A DNA stretch of 64,000 bases from Morella rubra (GCA_003952965.2 CM025852.1:25084574-25148573), one strand, 5' to 3'. Positions 23,662-36,272 are shown, counted from the first letter of the stretch. The notes: generated by a model not told the origin, from the letters alone. Translations and numbers: made by a program.

Positions 23662-25164
23662 TTCGTTGACTTTTTCTGGGCACGAGGCTGTAATGTTGGG
23701 TCGGATAACTCACCAACGTCAGATTTATGGACTGATGGACACAATTGCTCCTAAATTCTTTATACGTTCGCTTTGCTGTATAAAATATCAGGTACCACCC
23801 GATATAGATATCGGTTCTTTTGTCAAAATGGTCATCTAAACAGTATTCGCTGATTGGCTATGTCAAATGGAAAATGGAATTTGCACAATCCTGCCTGCAA
23901 TTTTTTCAGTTAGGGGTCATTAGATGACGAGATTTGCAACATTTTGACAGATGGCTTGGAATTGCTGCTGATAGTTCAAACTTCGGACTGAAATATCGAT
24001 GGAACTGACTCCTGTTCATCTTTGAGATGTTTTTATTCGTTTTGGTTGAAATAACAACAGCTTAGGCAACAGCCCACACATGTAGACGAACCCTGAAAAC
24101 GGGCTTCATAGCGTTTCTTGAGAAGTTCCCTCCTTTTAACCCCCAGAATGGCCAGTTTGTACAGGGAGTGATACGGTATCTCGGTATCTTGAACCAGAGT
24201 TTGCCACAGCGGGTGCCGTTAAGATATATGGAGCGTATGCTCTCTTAACTTGCAGTCTGACACGACGTACTCATAGAGGGGTAAGGAGGTGGTGACATCA
24301 ACTCGGGTTTAGAGGGAAAAAGGAAAAAGGTGACATCAAATCGTCAAAAAATAGCGGAATGTCAAACCCTACGAACCTAAAATAAGGGAGATGGGGGGAA
24401 TAATTGAACTGTTAGCGGTTCCAGACATTATTAGTTGCGTATTAGAGGAACAAAGGCGAAGCGAACGGCCACTAGAGGAACTACAATTCTGGCAGTCTCC
24501 TTTGGAGACATGGAATGCTTCCCCTCTTTCTTGCTTACATGGCGGCTATTCGTATCCAGGACCCCCCCTAGCAGGAGAAGAATGGCAGTGGTGAAAACAA
24601 CGTAAGTAGCCACGGTGATGGCTGGATGAAAACTGCTTTTGAGAGCGATTGTCAAACGCTATCTCATTAAATCCTGGAAACACACCTCACGCCGAGCAGG
24701 GCGATTGAAGAACACGTACTCTTAGGAAATTTTCGCAGCATGAAAAGGATTGTACTATCACCTGTATATCTAGGAACCAGAACAAGCAGGCCACATGCTA
24801 GCCAAGTGGGCTGCGGATCCTTCAGTGAATGAATTCCCAGATGTTACTGGAAAATAATAATAATAATAATAATAATAACGACCATAAGATCAAATATTTG
24901 ATAAGTGCAAACAAAACCTTTGCCATATTCCGAAAAGCATGCAGAGTAAACAAGTTCAGCAGCTTGCTTTCATAACTGGGTGAATTTTACAAAACTATAA
25001 CTTACTCAGATGTAATGCAATCTTTGTTTCATACCATATTGTTTTATAGTGCTTCATGTTTTCTACTGTCAAACTACAACTTATTTGATACAATATCACG
25101 CAAACTAGAATCTCTTCAAAAGGACTGAGTTCGCCTACCATTTGCATCCATTTTACATAGAACA
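23662..25164. other. Convergent spacer between NUDX14 and CCS
   Basis: It holds the 3' UTRs of two convergent genes. A minus-strand frame at 24,431-24,655 (74 aa, one hydrophobic stretch) has no recognisable homology and no support. A LINE scrap is listed separately. Confidence 0.5.
24771..24878 (+). mobile_element. LINE 3'-end scrap with (TAA)n tail
   Basis: One plus frame reads EQAGHMLAKWAADPS and ends in a stop directly followed by a (TAA/AAT)n run. This is the typical end of the RNase H-like domain of plant LINEs (compare EQAHLLAKWAA in the fragment at 54,179). Only about 25 codons survive. Confidence 0.6.
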
Positions 25165-28092
25165 TCAAACCTTGCTGGTAACAAAATCTCTGTCACTTGA
25201 TTCCCAAATGGTGGTTCCATCACAAGTGCAAAGCTTTTTGTAGTTCTCACCAACACCGGCACTTCTAGCAATTACCGCAGCTGTTACACCTGGATCTGAT
25301 TTATCTTCAGTTCCATATATCACTATAGATCGCCCAATGAGATCAGCAATCCTCAGCTTCTCTTTGAGGCCTGAAAAGAAGGCCTCGCCTTTCTCATCAA
25401 CATCTAATGTTCCCAGGTCGCCAACTGGCTGAAAAACAAAACTTCAATTAGAGTTCTGATTATAAAGAGAGATTTATTGTCACAATTAATTAGGTGTTTG
25501 GCTATTTTGTATTTCGTTAGTAGAGGATATTGAAGTTCCTCTATTCTGTACAATGGGATCAAGGATTTACATTGCATTGTCCTCGAAAATTGCAGATTCT
25601 CTCTCTTGGACGGCCATTTCTGACAGGAAGTTCCCAAATACAACTTACCCAAGAAAACAAAAAAATGAGCCAATCAATTTTCGCATGCTTGCCTTTCATA
25701 GTGCCTTGTTTAAAGGAAGCTGTCACATGGCCCTTAAATCAATCGTTTAGACCTAAATTACATACCAACACCTCTTCACTACTATAATGTTCCCCGCAAA
25801 TAAAGTGGGTAGCAATTTAAATTTTACAGATCCTAGGAAACAACATCAGAAGCCAGGACATTTAAGTATAGATTAGTATTACCATACATTGGTAAATCTA
25901 CCACGACTCAAAAAGCTTTATTTATTAACATTACATATCTATTTTCTATCTAAGAAAGAAAGAAGACACTTGCATAGGTTTTTGATTATTCAATAAAGTA
26001 GACATAAAATACTTAAAAGAGAGGTTCAAAGAAAATACAGATGGAATGCATTCACTACTATTACTTTCTCTCAAACTGCGTAAAACTATTTTGATCAAAC
26101 ATTATATTGATTATTTCACAATGCAAATGTTATATGTCTAAAAAATCGGTAAACTAACATAAACACAAAGATCATAAATCAACCAAAACCACTCACAAAG
26201 ACACATAAGATATTTTTCTAGGCCATAGCAATGTGCTCAATTACACCAATATTCACGAAGTGGTTGAAAAAGATATATTACAACTTCCTACCACTTGATT
26301 ATGGATCACAAATTCTATAATATAAAATGGGGAGAACTACTACATCAGGATAGGGCAAATAGAAAGGAAAGAAGTAGAACAGAGGATAACCTTTTCTGCA
26401 TTCGCCCCATCTATCGGATTAAACACTTTTCCAGTGCTTGATGCACCTCTTGTCAGATCTCCAAATTCATTAATAGACCAACCATGCTTTCCCGGAGACA
26501 ACCCACTAAAGCTGGCCTCAATCCTAGCCAATTCCATATTCACCTGAGCCAAGCGGGCCACGCCAAAAACATCTGGACCTTTGAACTCCGCAACCGCAGC
26601 AGAAATTAAAAAATCTATGGAGCAAGAGCAGACAGATATAACCTCAGGAACTTCAACTATTTCTTAAAAAAACTAAAACCTATGCCCAGGAAGCATCAAT
26701 ATACTCTCACTTGTTAAGTGCAATTCATTCTGCAATAGGACAGCTATAATATTAGTACACTGGAACTCTTGATAAGCGAACGATGAACCATTGCACAAGA
26801 AAGGGGGAAGGGGGGGAGGAAGGATATTAATTGCAAAATTAGTGTTTAAGATGAAAGATGAGATGATTCTGTATAACATGCCTTTTCAATGCCAGTAACT
26901 CCAAATTTTGCAGTTTAAACAAGGTGGGCTCTCACAAGGGGCACAATGATTCACACATACATCACATGTTCAGCTATATGATTAACAAAAAGAAGAACGA
27001 CACACCAAGTAGCAGTCCTCATGTCAATAAACAAAAAGTATTTGCACGGGGAAAAGAAAAACTCAACTAGGATGGATCAGAAGAAGCAACCTTCAGGAAC
27101 CCCTTGCCCAATTAATCGGGCTTTTCTACCCGTTTGCTCTAAAGCTTCAGTCATAGTCTTCACAGGTGTTGAACCAAGAATCCTCACCACTTGGTTGCTC
27201 AAGTCCACCTCAACATTTTTTACCCCTGGAACGAATTCGCCAGAAGAACAAAGAACCTATCAATTGACCTGTAAAAGGCAGGTAGAGAGAGAGAGAGAGG
27301 CAGGGAGACGAACAATCTAGAAAAAAAGGATAGGTCATATCACCTACCACTTACAGTCTGTAGCTTATTCTTCACAGCGTTGACACAACCCTCACAGTTC
27401 ATATCCACCATGTATTCTGTCTGATACCAAATTACAACGCAAGCTTAGGATTTCCAACATGATACAACATAGTCACCTATTTTCCATCACCAACCAACAT
27501 GTATTCTAACATATACCAAACCTAACAACTAACTAAAACATTTTATTCAACTGCGCAATCTTAATACTCATCGAAAAGAAAAGGAAACCAATCTCAATAA
27601 CCATCTCAGTCCCCGATAAATCGCGAAATAAACATAAACGATATGACAAAACAACAACTACGGGATCTAAATGACAAGAAGAAAAAGAAGAAGAAAAGGA
27701 ATCCGATTAATTGCAATTAAAACTTACCAGGATTTCAGGTAGGACAGTACCATTGCCCTGAGACGCAACAGTTGAGCAATTTAAAAAATAAAATGACAAC
27801 CCATTGATATCGCAGACAAAGAAGAAATGGGTCGCAAAGAAGAGGTAACCTGAGAGGCGGCTTTGTTATCAGATGTTGGGGCGTCCATGAGGATGGCCGA
27901 GGGCGGGGCAGCGAAATTCCTGGCGAGCCCAAAGCAAGTGGGGATTGGGTTTGGTGTGAAGGAGGAGAGGCTTTTGGATTTGTGGGATAGAGAAGACTGA
28001 GACGAAGAGAGAGAGGAGAAAGCAAAGGCTGCAGGGAGAGCAGAGGCTGCAATGGCAGTGGTGGTTGTGGCCACTGTTCTCAGAAATGCCAT
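25165..28092 (-). CDS. CCS: Copper chaperone for superoxide dismutase, plastid form
   Basis: Six exons on the minus strand: 28,092-27,850, 27,757-27,728, 27,420-27,348, 27,225-27,091, 26,614-26,391 and 25,428-25,165. They give 322 residues. Residues 1 to about 66 form a Ser/Ala-rich transit peptide. The heavy-metal domain carries MNCEGC (C100, C103) for Cu(I). The middle SOD-like domain includes the segments GPDVFGVARLAQV and GLSPGKHGWSINEFGDLT. The C-terminal domain has the CxC motif CTC (C302, C304), which hands copper to Cu/Zn SOD and forms its disulfide. Exon 2 is only 30 nt. The donor of exon 3 is the GTAGGT after AGTG; an earlier GTAAGT would break the reading frame. Convergent with NUDX14. 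Confidence 0.95.
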
Positions 28093-29131
28093 CTTTTTTA
28101 ATTCCCAACGCTTTGTTCTAGTCGATTCTCATGGACTCCTGTTTTAGTTAGTCCGCTATCCGCCGTCATGTTTTTTTTTTTGTCTCCGCTGTACCTAGGA
28201 ATGAAAATAAATTGTCAAAAAACAAATAGATTTTTTACATATTTATTTTATAGTAAAGTTATATCTGCCTCTTTTGTGAAAATCTCGGTTTCACACTTGT
28301 ACTTCATCATTATAGCTTCATGATCCTTTACAATTCTATTAAAATGTACATTGTAGTGCGTTTCGATCACAGATTGATCCAACTTCCAGTGACAAATTGT
28401 TCTATTAATCACCTTATCTATTCCAGAAGCAGAGAGACAAGCCAAACTAATTTGCTTCTTCTCACTGGTTTCAAAATAACTTGGAAAATCATAGCCAGTT
28501 TAATGGATGCAATTGCTTAGGTTTCCTATCCGAGATGATCATTTGTCCGAGATAACAAAATAATTAACATTAAATTCAAAAGTTGCTTTGGCCTTTGAGA
28601 ATCGACGGAAACTTCTGGCTTCCCATAGGAATGGGGTTCGATGAAACATGGTGGCTCTTAGCTCTTAGCTAATGTCATGACTTCTCACTGATGATCTACT
28701 TCAATTTCCTACTATTCCAGGGGATGCCGACTTGTAGAAGTTTAATCAAATTCAGATGACCCCGACCATTTGCATTAATGGACCAATACAAGAAAAAACA
28801 AAATTGAAAACACACTCCCTAGTCATGAATACTATAAATGTTTTTGTCAATTGTCCGAAAGGACAATAAAAAGTTGTGTGGGTATCTATGACTTTAGAAA
28901 GATCCTTTCATATTACAAGTAGAAATTTGTGAATTTATGAATAGACCCCAAACGTTGCCTGTTGAGGCATTCCAAATTCCTTTGGCCTTCTTAATGAAGC
29001 TAAACCCAAATATAGTGAACAGAGACGCAAGCCAACTTTTATACTTTATTCCTAGCTCTCCCCCATATATACTCTAGCGAGATGGTGAAGTAAAAAAACA
29101 ACCAGCAATATCTTTTAGTTCGTCTGCAGAT
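28093..29131. other. CCS upstream region and left edge of the subtilase cluster
   Basis: There is no gene. About 28,610-28,690 resembles 30,440-30,530 (shared motifs gatgaaacatg and ggtggctctt), and about 28,755-28,790 resembles the upstream flank of the subtilase genes (gatgacccy, then atttgcatt). So this is degraded upstream sequence of the broken subtilase copy that follows. Confidence 0.6.
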
Positions 29132-29735
29132 ATGGGGAGCAAAGAGTGTGTAGTGCCTTTTTTTTTTTTTTTTCCAAGTAAACAGGGGTTCCCATTACAT
29201 ATCCGCTCTGCCGAACCAGGCAGAGCTGTCATAACCAAGTACATCATTCGGCACCTCATCACTATTGAAAACCACATGATGCCAGAATACAACCCCCAGT
29301 TAGCCAGATTGTGGGCTAAAACATCACAATCACGCGAGACCCAACGGAGGTTCCATCGACAGTGAGTGTCCAGCAGTTGTCTAATAGTAACAACTTCCGC
29401 TTCTATGAGCCAATCCGGGGCAGAATGCACTTCTAAAATTTGGTCAATCAACATAAGAGAGTCACCCTCCATCAAAATGGTCCTGCCATAGAACTCTTCA
29501 GCCAGAGCAAAAGCGAGTCGCCCTTGAGTGTGTGCTACCAACTGTGAAGGTTTTATTTCTTTTCGATACCATTCCCATATTTTAATCTCTGCCTGGCTCT
29601 GGTTGCATCGCTTGCTAAAGTAGAAGAAGGGAAGCAACAAAGCTTAAAAACTCACATTGTTTATGTTGACAAACCAGAGGAAGGTGCTACCTTGCAGTCG
29701 GAATAGGATAGCTGGTATGAATCATTCTTGTCCCT
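29132..29735 (+). pseudogene. Subtilase (SBT1-group) pseudogene split by a LINE tail
   Basis: The start (ATGGGGAGCAAAGAGTGTG at 29,132) and its leader match the intact subtilases at 30,907 and 33,763. After 25 bp the match is cut by a T-run and LINE sequence. It resumes at about 29,640-29,735, reading HIVYVDKPEEGATLQSE, then a stop, then SWYESF, against [17 protein letters not shown] and NYYESF in the intact genes. About 100 bp of signal-peptide coding is missing between the two parts, and everything after codon 71, including the whole catalytic domain, is absent. It cannot make a protease. Confidence 0.85.
29158..29640 (-). mobile_element. 5'-truncated LINE tail (RNase H-like domain), minus orientation
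   Basis: A T16 run at 29,158-29,173 on the plus strand is the poly-A tail. To its right, the minus strand encodes an RNase H-like segment: LVAHTQGRLAFALAEE, then ILMEGDSLMLIDQI, and WNLRWVSRDCDVLAHNLANW. This is the RVT_3-type domain at the end of plant LINE ORF2. The insertion separates two parts of a subtilase pseudogene, so target and insert are both identifiable. Confidence 0.85.
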
Positions 29736-30606
29736 ATATGTTATATTATGAGCCCACTAGGAAACTCCCCACGTTTTCATCTCCCCAACCTACATGCCAA
29801 TGAAAGAGAACGGTATCATTCACAAAGGGATTTATTGCGTTAAGTTCAGACATCCTTAATGCAAATGTGGTTTTGATCCATGTGGCAAACATCTACGTTT
29901 AGCGGCCTTCAGCAAATGATACAAGCTGGTATATAAAAGCGAACAATGAAAACAACGGGTTCATAAAGCAAAACCTATTCATCTACCTATTACCATCGAT
30001 CAATAGGCAAACAGAGTGCCTCTGCATTCAGCAGTCCGACCACTTGGACAATATGTTGAGGGAAATAGTCCGGTCCTCCGGCTGTTGCCAAGGAAATGCA
30101 TTGAAAAATGAGAGTAGAAGCTTCTCTATCAATATGGCCTTTCGACCTATTTTGGATTCCATGGAATTCTTTTTGGCCAGCTTATTAAAAATCTAAAATG
30201 TACAGCGCACTGCCCCTAAAGTAATGGATCCCGGTCCTATCCAGCTCGTAGTCAAAATTCCTTGTAGCAATGTGTCATCATCTATCCAAGAAGCAGAGAT
30301 ATTGCAACCCTTGTATCCAGCTTCTTCTAGCTGGTTCAAATTACGTCAGAAATATCATTACTGGTTTAACTTTAACTAAGAAGAGAGACAATTTCTCACG
30401 TTTCATGTTCAAAGGTGAACCATCAATAATTCGGTACTTTAAGAATCAGGACGGCTCGCTACCTAGTAGATCTGTTGTTGGATGAAACATGCTGGTGGCT
30501 CTTGGCTTTTGATTTTCAAGGTGCATGATGTCAACTCCTAGATGGTAACATAGAGTTTTTAGTATTATTATTATTATTATTATATTATTATATTATATAT
30601 ATATAT
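29736..30606. other. Spacer left of the subtilase tandem pair
   Basis: No gene is supported. A TATATAAA-like box occurs near 29,931 without a following reading frame. The right end, 30,559-30,612, is a (TTA)n and (TA)n microsatellite that abuts the tandem duplication. Confidence 0.5.
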
Positions 30607-30724
30607 ATATATGTATAGATGACCCTAGCTATTTGCATTGGACCGAAATCTACTCAAACTGACGCAACATCAAGTGAAAAGACTTCTAACGCTTTAAAGT
30701 CCTGCAAAGAGACATTCTGGAGTA

Positions 30725-30732
30725 TATAAATA
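30725..30732 (+). promoter_or_regulatory. TATA box of subtilase A
   Basis: TATAAATA, 175-182 bp before the ATG at 30,907. The identical box of copy B is at 33,581-33,588. The expected leader is about 150 nt. Confidence 0.7.
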
Positions 30733-30906
30733 GAAGCTCAGCCATCAGCTGTCGATCGAAACCCATAAAACTCAAATCTCACTACCAGATACACAAGCCA
30801 ATCTTTCACACTTCGTCCCTCACTGATCTCCAGTGTAGGTACTCTCACGAGGGGGTGAAGCGGCCGTAACAAGGAACTAGAATCGACTTTTAGTTCCTCT
30901 TCAGAC

Positions 30907-33192
30907 ATGGGGAGAAAAGAGTGTGGAGCGTTAGCAATTATGAAGATTATGTTTCTCTGCAACATCATTGCCATGCTGGATCTCTTCCCAACGGTTGTAT
31001 CGCTTATTATGGTAGATGAGAAGCAAAGCAGCTTTCAAACCTACATTATTTATGTTGAAAAGCCGGAGGACAGTGTTACCCTGGGGTCGGAATATTTGTC
31101 CAACTATTACGAATCGTTCGTGCCACTTACAAAAGCAGGCTTGAATGAGCAACCGCGCATGGTTCATTCGTATCGAAATGTGGTCTCTGGATTTGCGGCA
31201 AGATTGACTCCTGATGAAGCCAAAGCGATGGAAGAGAAAGATGGCGTTTTGTCAGTTCGATCACAAAGAATATTGCCTTTGCACACAACTCATACTCCTA
31301 GCTTTTTGCGTTTGCACCGAGGTTTTGGAGTTTGGAAAGAATCGAACTTTGGTAAAGGCGTGATAATTGGAGTTCTTGACTCAGGGATTTGGCCGGACCA
31401 TCCTTCGTTTAGTGACGAGGGAATGCCTTCCCCACCGGCTAAATGGAAAGGCAAATGTGAATTCATTGGGACGACATGCAATAACAAGATCATTGGTGCG
31501 AGAAATTTCCAACATTCTGTTGAAGAAGTGGAAGCCTCACTGCCAGTTGATGAGATAGGCCACGGCACCCACACGGCCAGCACGGCGGCTGGAAATTTCG
31601 TGGAAGATGCCAATCTTTTAGGCAACGCCAATGGCACGGCGGTTGGCATGGCTCCCTATGCTCACTTGGCAATTTACAAAGTATGCTCTGATATTGGTTG
31701 TGGCGAGAGTGATATTTTGGCTGCGTTTGATGTGGCAGTCGAGGACGGTGTCGATGTGATTTCTGTCTCCCTTGGTGGAGGTTACACTTCATTTTATGAG
31801 GACCCAATCGCACTCGGGGCATTCACTGCAATGCAGCTGGGTATACTTGTGATCTGTTCGGCTGGTAATGGTGGACCATTTAGATATTCTATTAGCAATA
31901 TGGCCCCGTGGATTCTGACAGTTGGAGCAAGCACCATTGATAGAAGCATAAAAGCAGTTGTGCGGCTTGGCAATGGAGAGGAACTCGATGGTGAATGCCT
32001 TTTCCAGCCTAAGAGTTTCAACTCTACTTTAATACCATTGGTGTATGCGAATGGCAAAACAGCATCAGCATATTGTGACCCAGGAACATTGAAAGCCGCC
32101 AATGTTAAAGGGAAGATAGTGCTGTGTGAGATAGGCATTACATCAGAAGGTAAAGAAGGAGAAGTTGTTCGAAATGCTAGTGGTGCCGCCATGATTCTTA
32201 TGAACCAAGAACGGGATGTCTTTAGCACCATAGCTGAAGCTCATGTTCTTCCTGCGTCACAGGTGAGTTACGCAGCAGGGTTAAAGATAAAATCATATAT
32301 AAACTCAACCTCAGAACCAATGGCCACAATCTTATTTAAAGGAACTGTAATTGGAGAATCATCAGCTCCCGCAGTTGCTTCCTTTTCTTCTAGGGGCCCA
32401 TGCGCCGAGAGCCCTGGGATCTTGAAACCAGATATCATAGGTCCTGGAGTGAGCATTCTAGCTGCATGGCCCTTCCCTTTGGCTGACAAACCAAGGTCAA
32501 AGTCGACCTTCAACATGCTATCTGGCACCTCAATGTCTTGCCCCCATGCAAGTGGCATTGCAGCCTTGCTCAAGAGCACCCACCCCGACTGGTCACCAGC
32601 TGCAATTAAATCTGCCATGATGACCTCAGCAGATGAATTAAACCTCGAAGGGAAGCCCATTTTCGATGAAAAGCTTATTCCCGCTGACATATTTGCTCTA
32701 GATGCAGGCCATGTCAACCCTTCAAGAGCAAATGATCCTGGGCTTGTTTATGATGTCAAAACTAGAGATTACATCTCTTATTTATGCGGTTTGAACTACA
32801 CAGACAGACAGCTAGGAATCATTCTGCAACGTAAGTTCACATGCTTGAAAGTAAATAACTTCTCTGATTCAGAGCTAAATTATCCTTCATTTTCTGTGGT
32901 TTTAAGCTCTAGTTCTCGGACATTTACAAGGCAAGTGACAAACGTTGGTGTGGCTAATTCAACTTATGCTCTGGAGGTTGTCGCCCCCGATGGAGCTGTT
33001 GTCAGTGTAAGGCCCAATAATCTTACATTCACCGAGCTGAACCAGACGGCAAAGTACTCCGTGACATTTAGCCCATTAAGTGGTGGAATTGGTAGGAACG
33101 GTAGCGAGCTGACATTTGGTCAAGGATACCTGAAATGGGTTTCTGACAAGCATATTGTTAGAAGCCCAATAGCAGTCGTATTTTCGGCGTAG
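30907..33192 (+). CDS. Subtilisin-like serine protease, SBT1 group (copy A)
   Basis: Intronless, 761 residues. Signal peptide (hydrophobic core near residues 12-32), I9 propeptide inhibitor (about 45-128), S8 catalytic domain with D158 (VLDSGIW), H219 (GHGTH), oxyanion N321 (SAGN) and S542 (GTSMSCPH), an inserted PA domain (about 370-460) and a C-terminal fibronectin III-like domain (about 650-757). Absence of introns and the sequence around [21 protein letters not shown] fit the P69/SBT1.2-like branch. Such enzymes are secreted to the apoplast, self-process, and act in defence, cell-wall or peptide-hormone maturation; the substrate here is unknown. A second in-frame Met at residue 12 (30,940) would give a neater signal peptide. 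Coding sequence appears identical to copy B. Confidence 0.95.
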   Translation: MGRKECGALAIMKIMFLCNIIAMLDLFPTVVSLIMVDEKQSSFQTYIIYVEKPEDSVTLGSEYLSNYYESFVPLTKAGLNEQPRMVHSYRNVVSGFAARLTPDEAKAMEEKDGVLSVRSQRILPLHTTHTPSFLRLHRGFGVWKESNFGKGVIIGVLDSGIWPDHPSFSDEGMPSPPAKWKGKCEFIGTTCNNKIIGARNFQHSVEEVEASLPVDEIGHGTHTASTAAGNFVEDANLLGNANGTAVGMAPYAHLAIYKVCSDIGCGESDILAAFDVAVEDGVDVISVSLGGGYTSFYEDPIALGAFTAMQLGILVICSAGNGGPFRYSISNMAPWILTVGASTIDRSIKAVVRLGNGEELDGECLFQPKSFNSTLIPLVYANGKTASAYCDPGTLKAANVKGKIVLCEIGITSEGKEGEVVRNASGAAMILMNQERDVFSTIAEAHVLPASQVSYAAGLKIKSYINSTSEPMATILFKGTVIGESSAPAVASFSSRGPCAESPGILKPDIIGPGVSILAAWPFPLADKPRSKSTFNMLSGTSMSCPHASGIAALLKSTHPDWSPAAIKSAMMTSADELNLEGKPIFDEKLIPADIFALDAGHVNPSRANDPGLVYDVKTRDYISYLCGLNYTDRQLGIILQRKFTCLKVNNFSDSELNYPSFSVVLSSSSRTFTRQVTNVGVANSTYALEVVAPDGAVVSVRPNNLTFTELNQTAKYSVTFSPLSGGIGRNGSELTFGQGYLKWVSDKHIVRSPIAVVFSA

Positions 33193-33416
33193 ATCCATTG
33201 CTGTGAGATCTACATGTAGCAAATTAAAGTTTTCGTGAGGGAATGTTGGGAGGAGGCTAGATCATAGAACTCATGTAACAATCTCGGTTTCATTGTTCTT
33301 CACAAGATCTTTTTCTTTTGAATCCTAAAGTTTGTAACAATCTCGGATTCTTTTGAATCCTAAAGTTAGTAATAGTGTAATTATCTAATACAATCACCGA
33401 AGGTACGTGATGTTAT

Positions 33417-33462
33417 TATTATTTAATATATTATTATTATTATTATATTATTATATATATAA
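33417..33462. repeat. (TTA)n/(TA)n microsatellite at the tandem junction
   Basis: An AT-only microsatellite lies exactly between the two 2,810-bp units, and a similar one lies left of unit A (about 30,559-30,606). The pair of microsatellites may have mediated the unequal exchange. Confidence 0.85.
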
Positions 33463-33580
33463 ATATATGTATAGATGACCCTAGCTATTTGCATTGGACC
33501 GAAATCTACTCAAACTGACGCAACATCAAGTGAAAAGACTTCTAACGCTTTAAAGTCCTGCAAAGAGACATTCTGGAGTA

Positions 33581-33588
33581 TATAAATA
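33581..33588 (+). promoter_or_regulatory. TATA box of subtilase B
   Basis: TATAAATA at the same position relative to the ATG (33,763) as in copy A. Confidence 0.7.
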
Positions 33589-33762
33589 GAAGCTCAGCCA
33601 TCAGCTGTCGATCGAAACCCATAAAACTCAAATCTCACTACCAGATACACAAGCCAATCTTTCACACTTCGTCCCTCACTGATCTCCAGTGTAGGTACTC
33701 TCACGAGGGGGTGAAGCGGCCGTAACAAGGAACTAGAATCGACTTTTAGTTCCTCTTCAGAC

Positions 33763-36048
33763 ATGGGGAGAAAAGAGTGTGGAGCGTTAGCAATTATGAA
33801 GATTATGTTTCTCTGCAACATCATTGCCATGCTGGATCTCTTCCCAACGGTTGTATCGCTTATTATGGTAGATGAGAAGCAAAGCAGCTTTCAAACCTAC
33901 ATTATTTATGTTGAAAAGCCGGAGGACAGTGTTACCCTGGGGTCGGAATATTTGTCCAACTATTACGAATCGTTCGTGCCACTTACAAAAGCAGGCTTGA
34001 ATGAGCAACCGCGCATGGTTCATTCGTATCGAAATGTGGTCTCTGGATTTGCGGCAAGATTGACTCCTGATGAAGCCAAAGCGATGGAAGAGAAAGATGG
34101 CGTTTTGTCAGTTCGATCACAAAGAATATTGCCTTTGCACACAACTCATACTCCTAGCTTTTTGCGTTTGCACCGAGGTTTTGGAGTTTGGAAAGAATCG
34201 AACTTTGGTAAAGGCGTGATAATTGGAGTTCTTGACTCAGGGATTTGGCCGGACCATCCTTCGTTTAGTGACGAGGGAATGCCTTCCCCACCGGCTAAAT
34301 GGAAAGGCAAATGTGAATTCATTGGGACGACATGCAATAACAAGATCATTGGTGCGAGAAATTTCCAACATTCTGTTGAAGAAGTGGAAGCCTCACTGCC
34401 AGTTGATGAGATAGGCCACGGCACCCACACGGCCAGCACGGCGGCTGGAAATTTCGTGGAAGATGCCAATCTTTTAGGCAACGCCAATGGCACGGCGGTT
34501 GGCATGGCTCCCTATGCTCACTTGGCAATTTACAAAGTATGCTCTGATATTGGTTGTGGCGAGAGTGATATTTTGGCTGCGTTTGATGTGGCAGTCGAGG
34601 ACGGTGTCGATGTGATTTCTGTCTCCCTTGGTGGAGGTTACACTTCATTTTATGAGGACCCAATCGCACTCGGGGCATTCACTGCAATGCAGCTGGGTAT
34701 ACTTGTGATCTGTTCGGCTGGTAATGGTGGACCATTTAGATATTCTATTAGCAATATGGCCCCGTGGATTCTGACAGTTGGAGCAAGCACCATTGATAGA
34801 AGCATAAAAGCAGTTGTGCGGCTTGGCAATGGAGAGGAACTCGATGGTGAATGCCTTTTCCAGCCTAAGAGTTTCAACTCTACTTTAATACCATTGGTGT
34901 ATGCGAATGGCAAAACAGCATCAGCATATTGTGACCCAGGAACATTGAAAGCCGCCAATGTTAAAGGGAAGATAGTGCTGTGTGAGATAGGCATTACATC
35001 AGAAGGTAAAGAAGGAGAAGTTGTTCGAAATGCTAGTGGTGCCGCCATGATTCTTATGAACCAAGAACGGGATGTCTTTAGCACCATAGCTGAAGCTCAT
35101 GTTCTTCCTGCGTCACAGGTGAGTTACGCAGCAGGGTTAAAGATAAAATCATATATAAACTCAACCTCAGAACCAATGGCCACAATCTTATTTAAAGGAA
35201 CTGTAATTGGAGAATCATCAGCTCCCGCAGTTGCTTCCTTTTCTTCTAGGGGCCCATGCGCCGAGAGCCCTGGGATCTTGAAACCAGATATCATAGGTCC
35301 TGGAGTGAGCATTCTAGCTGCATGGCCCTTCCCTTTGGCTGACAAACCAAGGTCAAAGTCGACCTTCAACATGCTATCTGGCACCTCAATGTCTTGCCCC
35401 CATGCAAGTGGCATTGCAGCCTTGCTCAAGAGCACCCACCCCGACTGGTCACCAGCTGCAATTAAATCTGCCATGATGACCTCAGCAGATGAATTAAACC
35501 TCGAAGGGAAGCCCATTTTCGATGAAAAGCTTATTCCCGCTGACATATTTGCTCTAGATGCAGGCCATGTCAACCCTTCAAGAGCAAATGATCCTGGGCT
35601 TGTTTATGATGTCAAAACTAGAGATTACATCTCTTATTTATGCGGTTTGAACTACACAGACAGACAGCTAGGAATCATTCTGCAACGTAAGTTCACATGC
35701 TTGAAAGTAAATAACTTCTCTGATTCAGAGCTAAATTATCCTTCATTTTCTGTGGTTTTAAGCTCTAGTTCTCGGACATTTACAAGGCAAGTGACAAACG
35801 TTGGTGTGGCTAATTCAACTTATGCTCTGGAGGTTGTCGCCCCCGATGGAGCTGTTGTCAGTGTAAGGCCCAATAATCTTACATTCACCGAGCTGAACCA
35901 GACGGCAAAGTACTCCGTGACATTTAGCCCATTAAGTGGTGGAATTGGTAGGAACGGTAGCGAGCTGACATTTGGTCAAGGATACCTGAAATGGGTTTCT
36001 GACAAGCATATTGTTAGAAGCCCAATAGCAGTCGTATTTTCGGCGTAG
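33763..36048 (+). CDS. Subtilisin-like serine protease, SBT1 group (copy B)
   Basis: A 761-residue intronless gene whose predicted protein is the same as copy A, with the triad at D158, H219 and S542 and the oxyanion Asn at 321. Because promoter, leader and 3' flank are duplicated as well, both copies should be expressed alike if both are real. No synonymous difference was seen, which means either a very recent duplication, ongoing gene conversion, or an assembly duplication. The secreted-protease role is inferred from the family. Confidence 0.92.
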   Translation: MGRKECGALAIMKIMFLCNIIAMLDLFPTVVSLIMVDEKQSSFQTYIIYVEKPEDSVTLGSEYLSNYYESFVPLTKAGLNEQPRMVHSYRNVVSGFAARLTPDEAKAMEEKDGVLSVRSQRILPLHTTHTPSFLRLHRGFGVWKESNFGKGVIIGVLDSGIWPDHPSFSDEGMPSPPAKWKGKCEFIGTTCNNKIIGARNFQHSVEEVEASLPVDEIGHGTHTASTAAGNFVEDANLLGNANGTAVGMAPYAHLAIYKVCSDIGCGESDILAAFDVAVEDGVDVISVSLGGGYTSFYEDPIALGAFTAMQLGILVICSAGNGGPFRYSISNMAPWILTVGASTIDRSIKAVVRLGNGEELDGECLFQPKSFNSTLIPLVYANGKTASAYCDPGTLKAANVKGKIVLCEIGITSEGKEGEVVRNASGAAMILMNQERDVFSTIAEAHVLPASQVSYAAGLKIKSYINSTSEPMATILFKGTVIGESSAPAVASFSSRGPCAESPGILKPDIIGPGVSILAAWPFPLADKPRSKSTFNMLSGTSMSCPHASGIAALLKSTHPDWSPAAIKSAMMTSADELNLEGKPIFDEKLIPADIFALDAGHVNPSRANDPGLVYDVKTRDYISYLCGLNYTDRQLGIILQRKFTCLKVNNFSDSELNYPSFSVVLSSSSRTFTRQVTNVGVANSTYALEVVAPDGAVVSVRPNNLTFTELNQTAKYSVTFSPLSGGIGRNGSELTFGQGYLKWVSDKHIVRSPIAVVFSA

Positions 36049-36272
36049 ATCCATTGCTGTGAGATCTACATGTAGCAAATTAAAGTTTTCGTGAGGGAAT
36101 GTTGGGAGGAGGCTAGATCATAGAACTCATGTAACAATCTCGGTTTCATTGTTCTTCACAAGATCTTTTTCTTTTGAATCCTAAAGTTTGTAACAATCTC
36201 GGATTCTTTTGAATCCTAAAGTTAGTAATAGTGTAATTATCTAATACAATCACCGAAGGTACGTGATGTTAT

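Larger units (their letters stand above)
30607..33416. repeat. Subtilase tandem duplication, unit A (2,810 bp)
   Basis: Unit A matches unit B at 33,463-36,272 at a constant offset of 2,856 bp. I saw no difference in the promoter, coding or 3' sequence I compared. It begins at the atatatgtatagatgaccc motif and ends at gtgatgttat. Confidence 0.92.
33463..36272. repeat. Subtilase tandem duplication, unit B (2,810 bp)
   Basis: Second copy of unit A. To the right of 36,272 the sequence is unique (acgcatattatg), whereas unit A is followed by the microsatellite. Confidence 0.92.

Noticed and set aside
24431-24655. 74-residue minus-strand frame with a hydrophobic helix
   Set aside because: One membrane-like stretch only, no homology I know, located in the 3' region of two convergent genes.
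27735-28108. Alternative frames over CCS exon 1
   Set aside because: Shadow frames of the transit-peptide exon; the CCS frame has correct splice junctions and homology.
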